From Proteles cristata cristata (taxonomy: Eukaryota > Chordata > Mammalia > Carnivora > Hyaenidae): 64,000 bases of DNA. The stretch spans positions 310,001 to 374,000 of the forward strand of contig JAESUZ010002401.1 in NCBI GenBank assembly GCA_017311185.1. Direction: 5' to 3'. The position numbers were made by a program, and so were the translations under genes. Below are positions 57,741 through 64,000 of the stretch, piece after piece. The notes under the pieces were generated by a model that was not told the DNA's origin, did no database searches, and saw only the letters and a program-made list of their open reading frames with translations. Every line of letters starts with the position of its first letter. Within the stretch, counting starts at the first letter, position 1.

Positions 57741-59829
57741 TTCTCTTCAATACAAAAAGAGCATAATCATGTCTTACTCATGGAATGTTTTTGAGGTACT
57801 GGATGTAGAGTACCTTACAACGTCCTTACCTATGCTGAGTCTGTCCGTCCACCCCAAAGCAGGAACCAGTTCTGGTTTCTAGCTGCGTTCCTAGTGCCTC
57901 CACCCAGAGGAGAAACAGAGTACTAATCAAAAGGGCTGAAGCCAAGAATTGCAGATCTTACCCAGGTAAAGTTGAGGTCAAAATGTAGAAATCTCAGCTG
58001 CAGGCTACCAGTCACACATGCAGGTCTCCATCTGAATGTACACTTTCTCACCCAGTTTTTAATGTAGTCCATAGTTCTGTAGGTGTTGGCAAGGGGTGTA
58101 TTCCTTTATGCGGGCTACAGGTGAGAATCTGTTTCCTTACTTTTTCCAGCCACAGGGGGCTGCCTGTATTTTTGGCTTGTGGTCTCCTTATTTCACCTTC
58201 AAAGCCACCAATGTTGCATTTCTCTGAGCATTCTTCCATAGTCACATCTCCCCCTAACTCTGAACTCAACTGGGAAGCTTTCTCCAATTTTAATGATCCA
58301 TGCAATTGGGCTCATCTGGATAATCCAGAATACTCTTCCCATCTCAGCATACTTAATCACTTTTCCCTTTTGGTATGTAAACTAACATATTGACAGTTCC
58401 AGGAACTAGACAAGGATATCTTTGGAGGACTGTTATTCTGTTTATCAAATTCCAGAGTCTTTTCTTGCTCTTCCCTCTAGCTTGGCATGTACCCTTCAAC
58501 ATCAGCCAAATGAAGTCTTTCCTCAGAAGCATCAGGGATCTCCTAGAAGTAGGGTAACCACATATGGTCCAAACTTAGACACTTCCGAGAGTGAAAGGGA
58601 GTACTACTAACCTTTACACCATGCCAACAGGTGTACACTGGACTGACAAGACAGACATGGCAGGATGAAATGGGTGTGCGAGCTGTGGAGAGTGTATCTT
58701 GAGTTGGAGCAGCTTTATTTTGAACTTCTACACTCTATCCTGGTCTCTTAGAGATTAAGGAGTGTTGGGAGGTTTAAATTTCCTCAGAAAATCTGTCCTT
58801 TAAGCTGGAGTTGGGACACTTTATCTGGCTCAACAGACTAAACAGGATTTTTTTCTCCACTGCTTTAACAATATATAAATAACTATACAAACAGCATAAT
58901 ATTTATGTTAAGGACATTAGACTTCTACCTATGACATATATTACAAGTATTAACTCCCAGTTTGACATTTGTTTTTTGATTTTGTTTATGATGAAGCCTT
59001 CTTTAGTGGGTAATTCCAATATAGCTTGGAGCTACATGACAAAAGATAAAAATAATTCAGGGTTAGGAAACTGGAGGTCTGCTCCTATTGGACTAGTTAA
59101 TAGTGATTTTCAGCTTTGCTGAGAAAGGAAAAAAAACCATACTAAAATAAGGATCCTATAGCTTTTCCTTCATCTGGTTGAGGCTTTCCATTTCAAAGTC
59201 TGTTAATCCTAGATCAAATATAGACCCAGAAGATATTTCAGGAAATCGCCTTGTGATCTTATAATACAAATAGGTTAAGTGTTATACCCAAGGTGAGTTC
59301 TTACTTTGCAGTTGCAAAGTAGTGGTTTTCCAATTCTATCATGTCCTCTACATTTTTCTGTATAAAAGAACTTTCCTCTTTCCCACCCTATACCGTTTCC
59401 TTTTCATCTTCTTGTGTTTTTATGAATACCATAATTAACTTACAGCTTTTGTTTTTACTTATTCAATGTGTTATAATTCATTACCATCTGTATGCTTTTT
59501 TTGTTGCTCAGATTGTCTCAGATTTGTCCAGTGGGAGTCTCTGTAAGCCATTCCTGTAACCTCTGACTTATTTCCATCAGCCTTTGAGTTTTTTCTTATT
59601 TCCTTGCACAAGATATTTCAGGCTCACCTTGTACTTTACCTGCCCTAGATCTGAACTGTCATTTCTCCAAGGAGCTCTGGTTCCTTTCAGTGAGCTATAA
59701 TATTTAGAAACCAAGATCTGGGCTTTAGGTGTACACATTGCTGATGGGGTGTCATTGTCACTTAATCCTTGTAGTTTTCTATTGGCATGTCCCTCTTTTC
59801 CATTGTTTAGTTTGGTTAAGTAGTATTTC
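57741..59829. other. Intergenic sequence, nothing recognised
   Basis: If the block at 57.3 kb is a first exon, this is its first intron. I could not identify a convincing downstream exon. Confidence 0.4.
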
Positions 59830-60300
59830 GCTTTGGGAATATACTTTTTTTTTTAAGCCAATCTCCTATAGAAGAACATTTAGGTTATTTACAATATTTT
59901 GCTATTACAAATAATGTCACAGTGAATAACCTTGTACTTATGTTGTTTCAGATTTGTGGTTTTGTATCTTCAGGGAAAATTCCAAATAGTGAGATCCCTA
60001 CATCAAAAGGTAAATGTAAATGAAGCTTTATTAGATATTGCCAAATTCTCCACAGAAGTTATATCATTTTGCATTTCCATGAGTACTGGATGAAATTATC
60101 CTTTATTCCACAATCTCACCAACATAATCACAGAATATGTTATCAAATTTATATACATTTTTGCAAATAGCATAGGCGAGAAATGGTATCTAAATGTAGT
60201 ATTAATTTACATTTCTCTAGTAGTAAAGCTGATGATTTTTTCATTTGTTTAGGAATAATTTGAATATCATTTATTGTTAAGTGTATGTCTTCTGTACATT
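59830..60300 (-). repeat. Old L1/HAL1-type fragment
   Basis: Complement text such as GAACATTTAGGTTATTTACA, TTACAAATAATGTCACAGTG and GCCAAATTCTCCACAGAAGT is in antisense L1 order. Confidence 0.6.
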
Positions 60301-60694
60301 TTTCTGTAGAGTTTTTTTTTTTTATTTTTAAGTGTTATTTTATATGAGGAACATAAGACCCTTATCTATGATATACTTTGCGGAAATAAACTGCCGGTTT
60401 GATATTTGTATTTTGATTTTGTTTATGTTTGCCACAATTTTCATTTTTATGTGGTTGAATTTATCTATTTTCTTTTATTGTGTCTGTATTTGAGTCATAG
60501 GCAAAAACTACCATAAATGTTGGCATTAATTTTTTCCTGTCATAAATGATTTGAAATCTACGAACTTATTTACTTATTTTGATGTCTTCGACACAGAATA
60601 CTGTAGTCATCAGTCATCTAATGACTCAAAGTTTTGCACCTCTTTTTTCCTTCTTTTTAAAGAATTCACTTAGAATAACCTGATTCTGACATTT

Positions 60695-60933
60695 AATTTT
60701 TTTTTAATTTTTATTATTTTATTTAATTTTTTAAATTATTTTCTAGGGAGAGGAAGAGAGACAGAGCATGAGCAGGAGAGTGGCAGAGAGAGAGGGGAGA
60801 CACAGAATCTGAAGCAGGCTCCAGGCTCTGAGCTGTCAGCACGGAGCCCAATATGGGGCTCAGACTTGTGAACCGCAAGATCAGAATCTGAGCTGAAGTT
60901 GGACAGTTAATCAACTGAGCCACCCAAGTGCCC
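60695..60933 (-). repeat. Feline-type SINE
   Basis: The duplication CTGATTCTGACATTT lies at 60680-60694 and 60934-60948. The A/T-rich tail side is extended. Confidence 0.94.
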
Positions 60934-61243
60934 CTGATTCTGACATTTTAGAAAGCCATGTGCCAGTATGTATTGAGGCATAACACTATTCATCCTTGAA
61001 ATATTACCCTAGGGGAGAAAAATCCTAAACCCAGCACCTAATACAGTCTCTGGTACTTATTAGGTATTCAGGCAACATTTGCTGAATTAAGCAATAAATA
61101 TGGGAAAAAAAGGTATCAGTATTCACAAGAAGGTGTTTGTTGCTGAATTAGTTACATGTGAAATTGGCTGTAACCTAAAAACCAATAATAGGGAAATTAT
61201 TAAGCAATGGTATATCTACTTCATTGAAAATAATGTAACAGTG

Positions 61244-61464
61244 GGGCACCTGGGTGGCTTAGTCAGTTAAGCTTTTGACTTTGACTCAGGTCATGATCTC
61301 ATGGTTCATGGGTTCGAGCCCCACATTGGGCTCTGTGGTGACACATCAGAGCCTGGACTCTGCTTCGGATTCTGTGTTTCCCTCTCTCTCTCTCTGCCCC
61401 TCTCCTGCTCACACTCTGTCTCTCTCTCTCTCAAAAATATATATTTAAAAAAACGTTAAAAAAA
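61244..61464 (+). repeat. Feline-type SINE
   Basis: The 18-bp duplication is GAAAATAATGTAACAGTG / GAAAATGATGTAACACTG (61226-61243 and 61465-61482), with two mismatches. Confidence 0.94.
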
Positions 61465-61909
61465 GAAAATGATGTAACACTGAAAATTGGTGGTTCTGAA
61501 AAGTATATAATATGACAAAGATATATGTAACATGTGAATGTGATAAAAGATGAAAAAAGCAAATTACCGAACTATCAAAAAAGATATATTGAATATATAC
61601 ACACACTGAAGAAAAGGAAGACTGGGAGGAAATGCTGATAAAGAGTTGTATTTTCCTATTTTCCAAACTTTCTATTTCTATTGGAAAACTAAAATTTGTT
61701 AAATAGCCATTCTCTGTTCCACAGCTGTTCTTAGGCTCTGAGTAGAGCAGCAGGAGATCACTTGAGAATAACAAGTAGGCCATGGCTTAAGAGAGAATTA
61801 AACCTTTGCACAGAGGTACAGGTTGGAATTCTCACCAAACAATGGACAGTAAGGGCTTGGTCATATACAAAAGACCACTGTAAATGCTTTCCATGATTTT
61901 AGGTTCCTG

Positions 61910-62065
61910 GATGACTTTGAGTCTCAAAACTCTTCTCTGTAAATGAGGATAATGATGTTACTATTCTATAGAGCTAATGTAAAGATTAAATGTGGAAATA
62001 CACATGAAATGCTTAGAACAAAAGCAGGACTACAGTGAGTATTCAGTACATGTTAGCTGTTTAGT
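61910..62065 (+). repeat. MIR SINE, 3' half
   Basis: TGTAAATGAGGATAATGATG, GTAAAGATTAAATGTGGAAA and a GTGAGTATTCAGTACATGTT end are in the forward MIR order. Confidence 0.75.
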
Positions 62066-62866
62066 TTTTTGGTTTCTGAGTGTTTTTCTTAAATTATGAA
62101 AACTTGGTTACAATACCCTCATGTGTCTGTACATTGTGCTGTTTCTGGGCTTTACAAGAATTTCTTCTTACTTTAGTTCAGTGCATTTGAAATGACAGTT
62201 TTAGGGCCATGTATTATCCACTCATGTTATGTATAGGCTATGATAATTAAATAGCTCTTTTGAAGAATAATGTTTTTTTCCTTGAATATAAAAATGGCAC
62301 ACACTCATTGGCAAATAAGTGGCAAAATTTGGAAAATAATGAGAACTATAAGGAATTCTAGCCATCTAGAATGCAACCACCCAAACATTTTGATGTGTTA
62401 TGTTTTCTATCTAAGTTTATTTGTGTGTGTATAGATATGTGGGTTTTATTTTCACAAATTAGGATTAGTGTATTTTTACATAAGATTAAAATTTAAGATT
62501 AGTGTAAAATGTATCTTTTATTTTATAAAAAGCAAAAAAATAACTGTAGATAATAAAGCTTATCCTCTGGTAAATAGAGGATGGTATTTTGTCACTATAG
62601 TCTCTTATGATTCCCTTTAATAAGCAACTACAGTAGATACATTGAACTTAAGTGGAAAAATACTTTCAAAATGTTTAAAGTGAAAGAAAATCCAACCTGA
62701 TTTAAAAATACAATATCACCTACATGTAACTTGAGGAAGGATGTATGAGAATCAGTTTATTGTACTGTATTGTAAAGGCGTTCTGCTTTAACATGATAAT
62801 GAATATGGACTACCTTTTTATATACCTTTCACTTTTAAGGCATGCAATTTTTCTATAAATTCAAAG
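62066..62866. other. AT-rich sequence, possibly old L1-derived
   Basis: Phrases such as GTGAAAGAAAATCCAACCTG hint at a decayed repeat, but nothing can be called. Confidence 0.35.
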
Positions 62867-62884
62867 ATAAAGAAATCAAATCTT

Positions 62885-63717
62885 TTTTTTTTAGTTTTAC
62901 AAATAGTTTATTGTCAAATTAGTTTCCACATAACACTCAGTGCTCATCCCCACAAGTGTCCTCCTCCATGCCCACCCCCCCTCCCCCGACATCCATCAGT
63001 CCTCAGTTTTTGTCAGCATTCAAGAGTCTCTCATGGTTTGCCTCTCTCCCTTTCCCCCACCATTTCCGCCCTTCTTCTCCCCCGTGGTCCTCTGTTAAGT
63101 TCCTCCTAATCCTCCTATACGTGCACACATATGATATTTGTCCTTCTCTGCCTGACTTATTTCGCTCAGCATAACACCCTCAAGGTCCATCCGTGTTGCT
63201 ACACATGGCCAGATTTCATTGTTTCTCATTGCTATGTAGTATTCCATGGTATAGATAAACCACATCTTCTTGATCCATTCATCTGTTGATGGACACTTAG
63301 GCTCTTTCCATGTTTTAGCTATTGTGGAGAGTGCTGCTATGAACATTGGGGTACATGTGCTCCTATGCATCAGCATTTCTGTATCCCTTGGGTAAATTCC
63401 TAGCAGTGCTATTGCTGGGTCATAGGGGAGTTCTATTGTTAGTTTCCTTAGGAACCTCCACACTGTTTTCCAGAGGGGCTGTACCAGTTTACATTCCCAC
63501 CAACAGTGTAGGAGGGTGCCCGTTTCTCCACATCCTCGCCAGCATCTAGAGTTCTCTGATTGGCTCATTTTAGCCACTCTGACTGGCGTGAGGTGGTATC
63601 TCAGTGTGGTTTTGATTTGTATTTCCCTGATGAGGAGCGATGCTGAGCATCGTTTCATGTGTCTGTTGGCCATCTGGATGTCCTCTTTGGAGAAGTGTCT
63701 GTTCATATCTTCTGCCC
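62885..63717 (-). mobile_element. Young 5'-truncated L1, second copy
   Basis: The 833-bp insertion has poly(T) at the left and a perfect 18-bp duplication ATAAAGAAATCAAATCTT (62867-62884 and 63718-63735). The ORF2p C-terminal frame is open from the truncation point to its stop at 63095 (terminus ARIGGLGGT). The apparent Met start of that frame comes from flanking DNA. By eye it differs from the 19806-21212 copy by only a few percent and has the same 3' UTR. Confidence 0.96.
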
Positions 63718-63771
63718 ATAAAGAAATCAAATCTTAAAAAACTGAATACAAGTTGCAAAAATCAGTCTACA

Positions 63772-63890
63772 ATCAGGGCATATGCACCCCAATGTTTATA
63801 GCAGTGCTATCGACAATAACCAAAGTATGGAAAGAGCCCAAATGCCCACTGACAGATGAATGGGTAAGAGAAGATGTGGCGCGCGCGCGT

Positions 63891-63929
<39 letters not shown>

Positions 63930-64000
63930 TACACTGGAGTATTATTTGGCAGTCAAAAAGAATGAAATCTTGCCATTTGCAACAACATGGGTGGAACTGG
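63772..64000 (+). mobile_element. L1 3' part, runs off the right edge
   Basis: CATATGCACCCCAATGTTTA, TAGCAGTGCTATCGACAATA, AAATGCCCACTGACAGATGA and AATGAAATCTTGCCATTTGC follow the ORF2 tail. A long GC/CA repeat sits where L1 normally has a short TA/CA run. Its 3' end is outside the window. Confidence 0.9.
63878..63931. repeat. (GC)n(CA)n microsatellite
   Basis: GCGCGCGCGCGT is followed by about 17 CA units, then CATACATACA. All of it is alternating purine-pyrimidine. Confidence 0.95.

Noticed and set aside
63095..63730. 211-codon open frame that looks like a complete small protein
   Set aside because: It is the C-terminal part of L1 ORF2p. Its apparent Met and first residues come from the target-site duplication and flanking DNA.
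5411..64000. ARL14 or KPNA4, expected upstream of PPM1L by human synteny
   Set aside because: I looked for the small GTPase frame of ARL14 and the first exon of KPNA4 and recognised neither. They presumably lie beyond the right edge.

Overview
This is nuclear DNA from a feliform carnivore, most likely a cat-family species. About thirty copies of the tRNA-derived carnivore SINE with the feline head (GCGCCTGGGTGGCTCAGTCG) lie on both strands. There are also carnivore L1 fragments, MaLR/ERVL and class I LTRs, and old MIR and L2 elements. Nothing bacterial or viral in organisation is present.

The only protein-coding sequence I can support is exon 1 of PPM1L on the minus strand (3500-3898; 133 codons with a phase-0 splice donor). 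PPM1L is an ER membrane-anchored PP2C-type protein phosphatase. It sits in a CpG island (about 3890-5410) with GC boxes. Positions 1-3499 are the start of PPM1L intron 1. From about 5.4 kb rightwards the window is upstream intergenic sequence. Human synteny places ARL14 and KPNA4 further upstream, and neither was recognised here.

The intergenic 58 kb is a layered record of insertions. Oldest are MIR, L2 and L1M remnants, then MLT1/MLT2 LTRs, then two clean solo LTRs (22505-22890 and 33144-33684) with 4-bp target-site duplications, then SINEs and young 5'-truncated L1s (19806-21212 and 62885-63717) with perfect 18-bp duplications. One L1 shows a twin-priming inversion (15.4-16.4 kb). One short insertion carries an L1 3' end plus a SINE inside a single target duplication (41.7-42.0 kb). 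A 0.58-kb polyadenylated retrocopy-like block lies at 11.8-12.36 kb.

The most interesting non-repeat feature is a small CpG-rich block at 57.24-57.48 kb. It has ETS, CRE and GC-box sequences and a strong plus-strand splice donor, and looks like the promoter and first exon of an unannotated, probably non-coding, transcript. I did not find a new gene system. The leads worth checking are this promoter, a plus-strand donor inside the PPM1L CpG island, and several retrotransposition structures.
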